A DNA stretch of 12,923 nt from positions 1-12,923 of the forward strand of contig CALCHA010000647.1 of NCBI GenBank assembly GCA_937901265.1, given 5' to 3'. The stretch is from an uncultured Phycisphaerales bacterium (GTDB lineage: Bacteria > Planctomycetota > Phycisphaerae > WQYP01). The translations under genes and the position numbers were made by a program. Below the pieces are notes generated by a model. It was not told the DNA's origin, did no database searches, and saw nothing but the letters and a program-made list of their open reading frames with translations. The first letter of the stretch is position 1. The number at the start of each line of letters is the position of its first letter. This document shows positions 1 through 6,538 of this stretch, piece after piece.

Positions 1-201
1 ATGTCCGCTGTAAAGAAAAAAGCGAAATCGACCGCCAAACCTCGTTCGAAAACCAGCACAGCGAACGGCTCCGCCCTCAAGCGTAAGCCGCGCAAACCGA
101 TGAAGGGGTTCCCCGATCTCGCTGCCTTTCGCGCACGGCAACTGCCTCGTAATGGGCCCGAAGTGACCGTCGCCGACCTTCGAGCCTTGGATCGTTACTG
201 A
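1..201 (+). CDS. Small basic protein, probable antitoxin partner of the PIN protein (5' end may be cut)
   Basis: This 66-residue product has a Lys/Ser/Thr-rich, strongly basic first half (residues 1-35) and a more ordinary second half with an FRARQLPRNG-type segment ending in ADLRALDRY. Its TGA lies four bases before the ATG of a PIN-domain gene, the layout usual for VapBC-like toxin-antitoxin operons, where the small upstream gene encodes a DNA-binding antitoxin whose C-terminus covers the PIN active site. I recognise no VapB, Phd or MazE fold, so the antitoxin role rests on position and size only. The ATG is the first base of the window, so no ribosome binding site can be checked and the gene could start further upstream. 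Confidence 0.5.
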   Translation: MSAVKKKAKSTAKPRSKTSTANGSALKRKPRKPMKGFPDLAAFRARQLPRNGPEVTVADLRALDRY

Positions 202-205
202 ACGC

Positions 206-631
206 ATGGCCTATCTCGATACCAGCGTACTTGGGTCCTTTTACTGCCGCGAAACGCTCAGCGAGAACGTCAACGTCGCCTTACGCACGCTTGATCGCGC
301 CGCCATCACCGAGTTCGTCCAAGTCGAATTGGCCTCGCTCCTCTCGCTCAAAGTTCGCAACGGCGCAATGTTCCTGTCCACGGCGCGCGATGCATGGCAA
401 AGTTTTCGTCGCCACCGCCTCGGTGCCCTTTACACCATGCTGCCCATGCGTCCAGAAATCTACGCCATCGCGACCCGTTGGATCGTCCAATTCAACACTC
501 CACTTCGCGCTGCCGACGCCACCCACCTCGCCGCAGCCTATTTTCACAGCCAACCTCTCTGGACCACCGATAAGCTCCTGGCCAGCAGCGCGGCCCTGCT
601 TCATGTCCCCTGCCGCCTCATTACGCTTTGA
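206..631 (+). CDS. PIN-domain protein, VapC-like ribonuclease toxin
   Basis: The 141-residue length is normal for a single PIN domain. The four acidic residues expected to hold Mg2+/Mn2+ are all visible: Asp5 in YLDTS, Glu41 in VQVELASL, Asp104 in RAADATHLAAA, and Asp122 in TTDKLL. VapC proteins are metal-dependent RNases that cut tRNA or rRNA and are blocked by the cognate antitoxin, here probably the 66-residue product just upstream (4-bp gap). The start follows from that spacing and from the motif beginning at residue 3. The gene ends 10 bp before the GH43 start and could be co-transcribed with it, although the functions look unrelated. Target RNA cannot be inferred. PIN identity is firm; the toxin role is likely. 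Confidence 0.86.
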   Translation: MAYLDTSVLGSFYCRETLSENVNVALRTLDRAAITEFVQVELASLLSLKVRNGAMFLSTARDAWQSFRRHRLGALYTMLPMRPEIYAIATRWIVQFNTPLRAADATHLAAAYFHSQPLWTTDKLLASSAALLHVPCRLITL

Positions 632-641
632 TGGAGTGACT

Positions 642-1709
642 ATGCGTTCCCTGACACTTCCCACCCTGCCCCTGCTCCTCCTCCTCGCCGCCCCCGCCCT
701 CGCCCAAACCACTGAAAAGCTGCTGCTCCTCGACCACCCCACCTCCCTCAACGAGCCCACCTTCCACAACCCCATCGTCAAGCAACGCGCCGACTCCCAG
801 GTCACCCTCGCCGCCGACGGCTACTACTACTTCACCGGCACCGTCCCCGAATACGACCGCCTCGAACTCCGCCGCGCCAAATCTCTCAACGATCTCGCCG
901 ACACCAAAGAAATCAAAACCGTCTGGAAAAAACACGACGCCGGCCCCATGGGTTCCCACATCTGGGCCCCCGAAATCCACAACATCGATGGCAAATGGTA
1001 CATGTACTTCGCCGCCGGCGACGCCAAAAACGTCTGGGACATCAAGATGTACGCCATCGAAAACGATTCCCCCAACCCCCTCGAAGGCCCATGGAAAGAG
1101 CGCGGCCAGGTCAAAACCAACTGGAACGACGACAAGCAATTCGCCCTCGACGGCACCACCTTCGTCCACCACAACCAGCGCTACTTTCTCTGGGCCGAAC
1201 GCGACCCCGCCATCAAAACCAACACCAACCTCTACCTCGCCAAAATGGATTCCCCCACCACCATCGTCGGCCAGGGCGTCATGCTCTCCAAGCCCGAGTT
1301 CCCCTGGGAATGCGTGAAGTACAAAGTCAACGAAGGCCCCGCCGTCCTGCAGAGGAACGGCAAGGTCTTCCTCACCTACTCCGCCAGCGCCACCGACGCC
1401 AACTACTGCATGGGCATGCTCACCGCCGACGACAACGCCGACCTCCTCGATCCCAGATCCTGGAAAAAATCCCCCGAGCCCGTCCTCAAAACCGACGCCG
1501 CCGCCCACGTCTTTGGCCCCGGTCACAACTCCTTCACCACCACCCCCGACGGCAAATTCGACATCCTCGTCTACCACGCCCGCAACTACGAAAAAATCAC
1601 CGGCGACCCCCTCAACGACCCCAACCGCAACACCCGCGCCCAGGTCATCCACTGGTCCCCCGACGGCACCCCCCTCTTCATGCCCCCCGTCCCCGACCAG
1701 GCCCCCTGA
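642..1709 (+). CDS. Secreted glycoside hydrolase family 43 protein (arabinofuranosidase/xylosidase-like)
   Basis: This 355-residue product starts with a signal peptide (hydrophobic residues 4-17, probable cut after ALA at 19-21) followed by a five-bladed beta-propeller of the GH43 type. The inverting catalytic set is recognisable: Asp51 in the RADSQV segment (general base), Asp170 in ALDGTTFV (pKa modulator) and Glu231 in NEGPAV (general acid). WAPEIH at 108-113 is a family signature, and His295 in GPGHNSF is the usual residue in the central cavity. The family removes arabinose or xylose from plant polysaccharides; the exact substrate cannot be read. The reading frame is open well upstream, but ATG 642 has a GGAG five bases before it and begins the signal peptide, so it is preferred. 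It acts outside the cytoplasm. Confidence 0.9.
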   Translation: MRSLTLPTLPLLLLLAAPALAQTTEKLLLLDHPTSLNEPTFHNPIVKQRADSQVTLAADGYYYFTGTVPEYDRLELRRAKSLNDLADTKEIKTVWKKHDAGPMGSHIWAPEIHNIDGKWYMYFAAGDAKNVWDIKMYAIENDSPNPLEGPWKERGQVKTNWNDDKQFALDGTTFVHHNQRYFLWAERDPAIKTNTNLYLAKMDSPTTIVGQGVMLSKPEFPWECVKYKVNEGPAVLQRNGKVFLTYSASATDANYCMGMLTADDNADLLDPRSWKKSPEPVLKTDAAAHVFGPGHNSFTTTPDGKFDILVYHARNYEKITGDPLNDPNRNTRAQVIHWSPDGTPLFMPPVPDQAP

Positions 1710-1721
1710 AACAAAATAAAA

Positions 1722-1754
1722 CCTTCGTGTCCTTCCGTCCTTCGTGCCTTCGTG
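1722..1754 (+). repeat. Short tandem repeat of CCTTCGTG
   Basis: Three exact CCTTCGTG units (1722-1729, 1739-1746, 1747-1754) and one degenerate unit (1731-1738) lie just after the GH43 stop codon. The repeat sits between A-rich flanks and overlaps no credible gene. It resembles the interspersed (CACGAAGG)n-type strings often seen between genes in several bacterial phyla. No second copy was noticed in this window. Confidence 0.7.
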
Positions 1755-1833
1755 CTGAAAAATGCCTGCGGAAGAAGCCTTCCAACACCGCGTAATTCTG
1801 CGAAGTCCTGCGCGCCCGCTCCCAGACTTTCCA

Positions 1834-1862
1834 TTGACGCGCGCCCCCGCCTCCCCCACAAT
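1834..1862 (+). promoter_or_regulatory. Candidate sigma-70 promoter for the PspA-family gene
   Basis: TTGACG (1834-1839) and CACAAT (1857-1862) are separated by exactly 17 bp, matching 5/6 and 4/6 bases of the -35 and -10 consensus. The predicted transcription start near 1869 leaves about 29 nt of leader carrying the AAAGGG ribosome binding site. The match is by eye only. Confidence 0.45.
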
Positions 1863-1897
1863 CGCTCTCTCTCGCTACCTACGAAAGGGCAGCTTCC

Positions 1898-2671
1898 ATG
1901 GGCATGTTCTCCCGTATCGGCCGTCTCGTCCGCGGATTCTTCGGCCTCTTCGTCTCCGGCCTCGAAGAGAAAAACCCCGAGGCCCTCATGGACGCCGCCA
2001 AGCAGGACTTCCGCAACAAGATGGCTCTCTACAACCAGGCCCTCGCGCGCATGGCCGGAATCGCCGAACGCCTCAAGTCCCAGATCAAACAGAAAACCGG
2101 CCGCGCCCAGGAACTCGAAAAACGCATCCTCGCCAATCACCGCGCCGGCAACCTCGAACTCGCCGGCTCCCTCGCGCGCGAACTCCAGGAGCTGCGCGAT
2201 GACCTCCAGCACGACACCTCCGAACTCGCCGACACCGAGGAGGCTTACCAGAACAACATGCGCCAGGCCAAAATCGCCCAGAAGGAATTCGAGGAAAAGG
2301 TCCGCAAACTCGAAAGCCAGCTCTCCCAGGTCCGCGTCAAGGAAGCACAGGCCGAGGCCGCCGGCGCCCTCTCCAACGTCGCCTTCAAGGTCGGCGACAT
2401 GGGCGATACCATGAAAACCGTCGAGGACGTCCTCAACAAACGCTACGAGCAATCCGCCGGCAAGGCCCGCGTCGCCAGGGACATGGTCGATACCGGCGCC
2501 CTCGCGGAAAAGGAAACCGAGCGCAAGGCCCTCGAACAGAACGCCCTCGCCGAATTCCTCGCCTCCCAGGGCATCGCCGCCACCGCCGGCAACGAAGCCC
2601 TCCCCGTCGCCGCCCCCAACAAAGACCTCGGCCCCGCCCAGACCGAAGGCCAGAAGACCATCGGCGGCTAG
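1898..2671 (+). CDS. PspA/IM30 (Vipp1) family membrane-stress protein
   Basis: The product has 257 residues. An N-terminal amphipathic stretch (FSRIGRLVRGFFGLF, residues 4-18) is followed by a long charged coiled coil (about 25-190) rich in Glu, Lys, Arg and Gln, and then an Ala/Pro-rich flexible tail. This is the layout of PspA/IM30, ESCRT-III-like proteins that coat and repair the inner side of the cytoplasmic membrane. The sentence-like motif near residues 20-35 (EEKNPEALMDAA) matches the conserved helix 1 region of the family. Start ATG 1898 has AAAGGG eight bases upstream; an in-frame ATG two codons later (1904) is a weaker choice. No pspF, pspB or pspC gene is adjacent, so control by the classical Psp circuit is not indicated. 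Confidence 0.88.
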   Translation: MGMFSRIGRLVRGFFGLFVSGLEEKNPEALMDAAKQDFRNKMALYNQALARMAGIAERLKSQIKQKTGRAQELEKRILANHRAGNLELAGSLARELQELRDDLQHDTSELADTEEAYQNNMRQAKIAQKEFEEKVRKLESQLSQVRVKEAQAEAAGALSNVAFKVGDMGDTMKTVEDVLNKRYEQSAGKARVARDMVDTGALAEKETERKALEQNALAEFLASQGIAATAGNEALPVAAPNKDLGPAQTEGQKTIGG

Positions 2672-2675
2672 TGTC

Positions 2676-2684
2676 TGCTATAAT
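2676..2684 (+). promoter_or_regulatory. Extended -10 promoter (TGcTATAAT) of the Uma2 gene
   Basis: A perfect TATAAT (2679-2684) preceded by TG one base upstream forms a textbook extended -10 element; no good -35 is present, and such promoters do not need one. The usual start point, about seven bases downstream of the hexamer, falls on or next to the A of the Uma2 ATG at 2691, so the transcript would be leaderless. The element begins only five bases after the PspA stop. Confidence 0.65.
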
Positions 2685-2690
2685 GACCGC

Positions 2691-3263
2691 ATGACCCTCG
2701 TTGCGACACAACCTCCCGCCACTGGAAAGTTCACGGCCCAGGAGTACCTCGCGCTTCCCGAATCTTCGGGTGTTCACATGGAACTCGTCGCCGGAGAAAT
2801 CGTCGTGAGTCCTCGTCCAAACTTTCTTCACGCCTACACCCTCGGCACCCTCTTTTCCATCCTCAACGATCACCTGCTCGCGAATGCTCTGGGCGCCCTT
2901 TACCTCGAAGTCGATTCAATTTTCGATGACGACGAGGTCCGCTCTCCCGATATCCTCTACTTCCCGAAGAACAAGTCACCGACACGCGAGAGCGGCCGCG
3001 ATATGCGCGATGTTCCCGCCCTCTGCGTCGAAGTCCTCTCCCCCTCCAACGCCCGCACCGACCGCGTCGATAAATTCAACCTCTATCAGAAACACGGCGT
3101 CCAGGATTACTGGATCGTCGATCCCGTCGAAAAAACCTTCGAAGCCTACACCCTCGCCGCCGCCCGCTACGTCCCCTCCGCCCGCGGTGCAGCCGATCAG
3201 ACCCTCAAGGCCCCGCCCTTCCCCGACCTCGAAATCCCGCTCGCCCGCCTCTGGCATCCCTGA
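2691..3263 (+). CDS. Uma2 family (DUF820) endonuclease-like protein
   Basis: The 190-residue length is typical of the family. The Uma2/PD-(D/E)XK features appear in order: MELVAGEIVVSP at 30-41, SPDILYFP (Asp87), VPALCVEVLSPS (Glu114), then DKFNLYQKHGVQDYWIVDP with Lys128. Asp87, Glu114 and Lys128 probably form the nuclease core. Uma2 proteins occur in large paralogous sets in cyanobacteria, planctomycetes and others, and their physiological role is unknown, so no function beyond the fold is claimed. No Shine-Dalgarno sequence precedes the ATG, which agrees with the leaderless transcript suggested by the promoter directly upstream. It converges with the mntR-like gene, 33 bp away. Confidence 0.88.
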   Translation: MTLVATQPPATGKFTAQEYLALPESSGVHMELVAGEIVVSPRPNFLHAYTLGTLFSILNDHLLANALGALYLEVDSIFDDDEVRSPDILYFPKNKSPTRESGRDMRDVPALCVEVLSPSNARTDRVDKFNLYQKHGVQDYWIVDPVEKTFEAYTLAAARYVPSARGAADQTLKAPPFPDLEIPLARLWHP

Positions 3264-3296
3264 GATCCGCACGCCCGCCGCGCAGAAGCCCACCCC

Positions 3297-3965
3297 TCAT
3301 CCCTCCGCCATTTTCACCAGCACCTTCCGCGCCGCCACGCCCCCCATCGTGACCGTTTGATTCTCCCCCGTGCTCACGCTGATGGCATCCGCAACGCTGT
3401 CGATCGAAACTATCCGCACCGCAGCGTCGGGAATGATCCCGTGATTCCGCGCATAGTCCAGAAACGCCGGCGACTGGTCCGTGATCGCGGCCACCGTAAC
3501 CCCCTCGCCCTTGCGACAATCATGCAGCGATCGCAACTCCCGCTCCAGCACTTCGCCTGTGCTGCTGGGAATCGGATCCCCATGCGGATCAAATTGCGGA
3601 TTCCCCAGAAAATCGTCGATCCGGTTCAACAGCTTGTCCGACAGCGCATGCTCCAGCTCCTCCGCCTCATCGTGCACTTCCGCCCAGTCGACATGAAGCA
3701 CGCTGAACAGAAACAACTCCAGCAGCCGGTGCTTTCGCAAAATCGAGAGCGCCAGCTTTTCCCCCCGCCGGGTCAGCTTCACCCCCTGCCGCGGTTCATA
3801 CTCCAGCAGCCCCGCTTCCGAAAGCCCCTTCACCATCGTCGTCACCGTCCCCGGCACGACCCGCATGCTGTCCGCCAGCTTCCCCAGCGACACCAGCGCC
3901 CCCGGCACTCGTTCCTGCTCCAGATAAATTCGCTTCAGATAATTTTCCACCGTCGCGCTTGGCAT
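3297..3965 (-). CDS. mntR: DtxR/MntR family metal-dependent transcriptional repressor
   Basis: The 222-residue product has the three parts of a full-length DtxR protein: winged helix (about 1-65, with VVPGTVTTMVKGL as recognition helix), dimerisation and metal domain (66-140), and a C-terminal SH3/FeoA-like domain (about 145-222). Predicted metal ligands His79, Glu83, His98, Glu102, Glu105 and His106 line up with DtxR. Glu102 replaces the DtxR cysteine as in manganese-type MntR, but position 8 is Asn rather than Asp (MntR) or Met (DtxR). The divergent neighbour is an Nramp Mn transporter, which supports Mn sensing. The ATG at 3965 has GAGGAG five bases upstream; a GTG at 3971 overlaps that site and is rejected. 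Fe rather than Mn specificity remains possible. Confidence 0.87.
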   Translation of the reverse strand: MPSATVENYLKRIYLEQERVPGALVSLGKLADSMRVVPGTVTTMVKGLSEAGLLEYEPRQGVKLTRRGEKLALSILRKHRLLELFLFSVLHVDWAEVHDEAEELEHALSDKLLNRIDDFLGNPQFDPHGDPIPSSTGEVLERELRSLHDCRKGEGVTVAAITDQSPAFLDYARNHGIIPDAAVRIVSIDSVADAISVSTGENQTVTMGGVAARKVLVKMAEG

Positions 3966-4012
3966 GGCCACTCCTCGGAAAGAGCCCTCAGGATAATCGT
4001 TTGACCGGCCAG

Positions 4013-4041
4013 TTGACAGACTTTGAGCATAAATATATTAT
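4013..4041 (+). promoter_or_regulatory. Candidate promoter of mntH
   Basis: A perfect TTGACA (4013-4018) and TATTAT (4036-4041, 5/6 of consensus) are spaced by exactly 17 bp. Transcription would start near 4048, inside the inverted repeat at 4042-4059, leaving a leader of about 70 nt. This is one of the best sigma-70-type promoters in the window. Confidence 0.65.
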
Positions 4042-4065
4042 ATTTTGATCAGTCAAAATTGCCGA
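4037..4065 (-). promoter_or_regulatory. Candidate promoter of the mntR-like gene
   Basis: On the minus strand, TATAAT (4042-4037) is a perfect -10, and TCGGCA (4065-4060) lies 17 bp upstream as a 4/6 -35. The 17-bp spacer is almost exactly the inverted repeat. The -10 shares bases with the -10 of the mntH promoter, so the two promoters are back to back. A second -35-like TTGACT (4056-4051) lies too close to this -10 to be used with it. Confidence 0.45.
4042..4059. promoter_or_regulatory. Probable MntR operator (inverted repeat ATTTTGA-N4-TCAAAAT)
   Basis: Perfect 7-bp arms (4042-4048 and 4053-4059) flank TCAG. The repeat starts directly after the mntH -10 and covers its predicted start site, while filling the spacer of the mntR promoter. 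A dimeric DtxR-type repressor bound here would block both genes. The sequence is not identical to the Bacillus or Escherichia MntR boxes I know, so the assignment rests on symmetry and location. Confidence 0.6.
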
Positions 4066-4095
4066 TCTTCTGACCCCTGATGAAATCGGCAGTTT
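4056..4095 (+). promoter_or_regulatory. Stem-loop in the mntH mRNA leader
   Basis: Positions 4056-4066 pair with 4085-4095 over 11 bp with one G-U pair (core GCCGAT/ATCGGC). Inside the 18-nt loop, TTC (4068-4070) can pair with GAA (4082-4084). The 5' strand of the stem overlaps the right half of the operator. The hairpin ends 22 nt before the ATG and leaves the ribosome binding site free. I do not see the conserved loops of the yybP-ykoY Mn riboswitch. Confidence 0.4.
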
Positions 4096-4117
4096 CAGAT
4101 CACCTCTGGAAAACATC

Positions 4118-5554
4118 ATGGACAATCAACAGCTTGAATCAAACGTCGCCGCCCTCGATCGAGACCGCCTGCTCGGTGCCCCGACTACCCCCACCCCCAG
4201 CCACCTTTCCATCGAAGGCATGCACGGTTCCGTCAAAGTCCCCCATCATTCCGCCGGCTTCTGGAAGCAGTGGCGTGCCTACGTCGGCCCTGCCATCCTC
4301 GTGAGCGTCGGCTACATGGACCCCGGAAATTGGGGCACCGACCTCCAGGCCGGTGCAGAATTCAAATACGACCTCCTCTGGGTCGTCGCCCTGGCCAGCA
4401 TCATGGCGATCTTTCTCCAGGTCCTCTCCGCCCGGCTCGGCGTCGCCACCGGCAAGGACCTCGCGCAGGCCTGCCGCGACTATTATCCCCGCTGGACCAA
4501 GTACCCTAACTGGCTCTTCTGCGAGATCGCCATCGGTGCCTGCGACCTCGCCGAGGTGCTCGGAAGCGCCGTCGCCATCAACCTCCTCTTCCACATCCCC
4601 ATCTTCTGGGCCGTCTTGATCACCGCCTGCGATGTCTTTGTCCTCCTCGCCCTCCAACGCTTCGGCATGCGCTGGATCGAGGCCCTCGTCCTCACCCTCG
4701 TCGTGACCATCGGGGCCTGCTTCTTCATCGAACTCTTCGTCCTCCCCAAGACCATCCCCAACTTCATGGAAATGGCCACCGCCATGGCCCATCCCGGGTT
4801 CCGCCAGGTCGGCATGGCCACCATCGCCATCGGCATCATCGGCGCCACCGTCATGCCTCACAACCTCTACCTTCACTCCGCCCTCGTCCAAAGCCGCAAG
4901 ATCGCACGCGATGACGCCTCCATCCGCACCGCCATCAAGTTCAACACCATCGATTCCACCGTCGCCCTCACCATCGCCTTCTTCGTCAACGCCGCCATCC
5001 TCGTCCTCGCGGCCACCGTCTTCTTCGGCAAGGACAGCGTCAGCGTCGGCGGCCAGACGTTCGCCTTCAACAACGACACCGACTGGATCCGTGTCGCCTT
5101 CCTCACGCTCGCACCCCTCCTCGGAACTTTCGCCGCCAGCGTGCTCTTCGCTGTCGCCCTCCTCGCCAGCGGACAAAGCAGCACCATCACCGGCACCCTC
5201 GCCGGGCAGGTCGTCATGGAGGGCTTCCTGCACTGGCACATCACCCCCTGGGTCCGCCGCGTGATCACCCGGCTTCTCGCGATCGTCCCCGCCGTCCTGG
5301 TTATCGGCGTCCGCGGCGAGGGCAGCATCAACGACCTGCTCGTCCTCAGCCAGGTCATCCTCGCCATGCAGTTGCCCTTCGCCATGTTCCCGCTCCTGCA
5401 CTTCACCAGCAGCCGCAAGTTCATGGGCAAGTGGAAGTCGGGAGGGTTCCTCCTCGCCACCGGCTGGACCAGTGCCATCCTGATCACCCTGATGGACGTC
5501 TACGGGCTGCCCGGCGCTGTCCATGATGCCTGGAAAATCATCCGCGGCGGCTGA
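4118..5554 (+). CDS. mntH: Nramp family Mn2+/H+ symporter (MntH)
   Basis: This 478-residue multi-pass inner-membrane protein imports divalent metal, mainly Mn2+, coupled to protons. The two unwound-helix motifs that bind the metal are intact: DPGN at residues 68-71 in TM1 (Asp68, Asn71) and MPHN at 246-249 in TM6 (Met246). Roughly eleven hydrophobic segments follow a longer than usual hydrophilic N-terminal tail of about 50 residues, which includes a His-containing stretch (MHGSVKVPHHS). The start is the first ATG after the leader hairpin, with only a weak TCTGGA site seven bases upstream. It is divergent from the mntR-like repressor and probably repressed by it when Mn is plentiful. Iron or other divalent metals may also be carried. 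Confidence 0.93.
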   Translation: MDNQQLESNVAALDRDRLLGAPTTPTPSHLSIEGMHGSVKVPHHSAGFWKQWRAYVGPAILVSVGYMDPGNWGTDLQAGAEFKYDLLWVVALASIMAIFLQVLSARLGVATGKDLAQACRDYYPRWTKYPNWLFCEIAIGACDLAEVLGSAVAINLLFHIPIFWAVLITACDVFVLLALQRFGMRWIEALVLTLVVTIGACFFIELFVLPKTIPNFMEMATAMAHPGFRQVGMATIAIGIIGATVMPHNLYLHSALVQSRKIARDDASIRTAIKFNTIDSTVALTIAFFVNAAILVLAATVFFGKDSVSVGGQTFAFNNDTDWIRVAFLTLAPLLGTFAASVLFAVALLASGQSSTITGTLAGQVVMEGFLHWHITPWVRRVITRLLAIVPAVLVIGVRGEGSINDLLVLSQVILAMQLPFAMFPLLHFTSSRKFMGKWKSGGFLLATGWTSAILITLMDVYGLPGAVHDAWKIIRGG

Positions 5555-5571
5555 CCCCATCCTCCCCGTCC

Positions 5572-6438
5572 CTACGCCGGCCCCACCCCACGCAAGGTCA
5601 TCCGCAGCGCGTAAATTTCCTTGCTCGCCGCCATAAACAGCGTCCGCATATCCGCTCCGCCAAAGCACGTGTTTCCCACCCACGCCGGCATGTCCACCCG
5701 CTCCAGTCGCTGCCCCTGCGGGCTGTAAATCGACACCCCCTTGTTCGTCACATACACGTTCCCCGCCTCATCCATCGTCATCCCGTCCGACTCCTCCTCG
5801 CAGAACAACCGCTTGTCGCTCAGCGAGCCATCCGCCTCCATCCGGTACCGCCACGTCCGCTTCCCGCGGATATCCGACACATACAACGTCTTTCCGTCGG
5901 GCGTTCCAATGATCCCGTTGGGCTTCACCAGATCCGTCACCACCGGCCGCACTTCCCCGGTCCGCGCATCCACGTAAAACACAAACTCGCCGCCCACCTG
6001 CACCGTGGGCTCGCGCAGCCCCTTCCACCAGTCGCGCGGGTACAGCGGGTCCGACAGGTACAGTCCCCCGTCCGGCCGCACCCACACATCGTTGGGCCCA
6101 TTGAGCAGTTTTCCCTCATAACCGCGCACCAGCACCTTCACCCGTTTGTCCGGGGCGATCGACCACACCTCGTTGTGCAGATCCGCACACGCGATCAAGT
6201 TCCCCGCACCATCAAACGACATCCCATTGGAATGGCCGCTCGGCTCCAGAAAAGTCGACAGCTTCCCCCCCGAGAATTTGCCCCGCACCTCCTCCCCGTC
6301 GAAGGTCCACTTCAAAATCTGGCTTTGGGGCTGATCTACAAAAAAGACATTCCCGGAAGCGTCGCTTGTGCACCCCTCCGTAAACGCGAAACCCTCCGCC
6401 AGTTTCACCGGTTTGGCACCCGCCTCGATCACACCCAT
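5572..6438 (-). CDS. SMP-30/gluconolactonase/LRE family protein
   Basis: The 288-residue product is a six-bladed beta-propeller of the SMP-30 family, calcium- or zinc-dependent lactonases that open sugar lactones. Metal ligands corresponding to Glu18, Asn154 and Asp204 of human SMP-30 are seen as Glu21 (FAFTEG), Asn174 (VKPNGI) and Asp218 (ESDGMTMDEAGNVYV); Asn116 in LNGPNDV matches the substrate-side Asn103. Repeated DxxGNxxxxD blade motifs run throughout. There is no signal peptide, so it is probably cytoplasmic. Start ATG 6438 has GAGAGG six bases upstream; an in-frame TTG at 6477 adds an Arg-rich, non-homologous head and is rejected. It converges with mntH, 17 bp away. The sugar substrate cannot be told. 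Confidence 0.88.
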   Translation of the reverse strand: MGVIEAGAKPVKLAEGFAFTEGCTSDASGNVFFVDQPQSQILKWTFDGEEVRGKFSGGKLSTFLEPSGHSNGMSFDGAGNLIACADLHNEVWSIAPDKRVKVLVRGYEGKLLNGPNDVWVRPDGGLYLSDPLYPRDWWKGLREPTVQVGGEFVFYVDARTGEVRPVVTDLVKPNGIIGTPDGKTLYVSDIRGKRTWRYRMEADGSLSDKRLFCEEESDGMTMDEAGNVYVTNKGVSIYSPQGQRLERVDMPAWVGNTCFGGADMRTLFMAASKEIYALRMTLRGVGPA

Positions 6439-6475
6439 GGCCAACCTCTCATGACGACCGCGCCCGCGATCCCGC

Positions 6476-6511
6476 AAAAATGAACAAAGCCGCAGCAGGT
6501 GCCGCAGCTTT
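6476..6511 (-). terminator. Intrinsic terminator after the proximal 77-residue lipoprotein gene
   Basis: Read on the minus strand, an 11-bp stem (6511-6486, AAAGC..GCTTT outer pairs, two G-U pairs) with the loop ACCT is followed after five bases by TTTTT (6480-6476). It lies 27 bp after the stop codon of the lipoprotein gene at 6539-6772. It would separate that gene from the downstream SMP-30 gene, although its last bases are only 38 bp before the SMP-30 start. Confidence 0.6.
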
Positions 6512-6538
6512 CGCGAAATACCCTTGCGCCTTTCCCTT

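Noticed and set aside
231..641. The GH43 frame is open upstream and could add 137 residues overlapping the PIN gene
   Set aside because: The added part is low-complexity, has no GH43 character, and would bury the signal peptide. ATG 642 has a proper ribosome binding site.
621..1859. Long minus-strand open frame opposite the GH43 gene, rich in Gly, Val and Glu
   Set aside because: It is the mirror of a C-rich gene whose wobble bases are C. It has no start signal or recognisable domain.
4139..5683. 514-codon minus-strand open frame opposite mntH
   Set aside because: Acidic, Gly/Asp/Glu-rich shadow of the Nramp gene; MntH is unmistakable on the plus strand.
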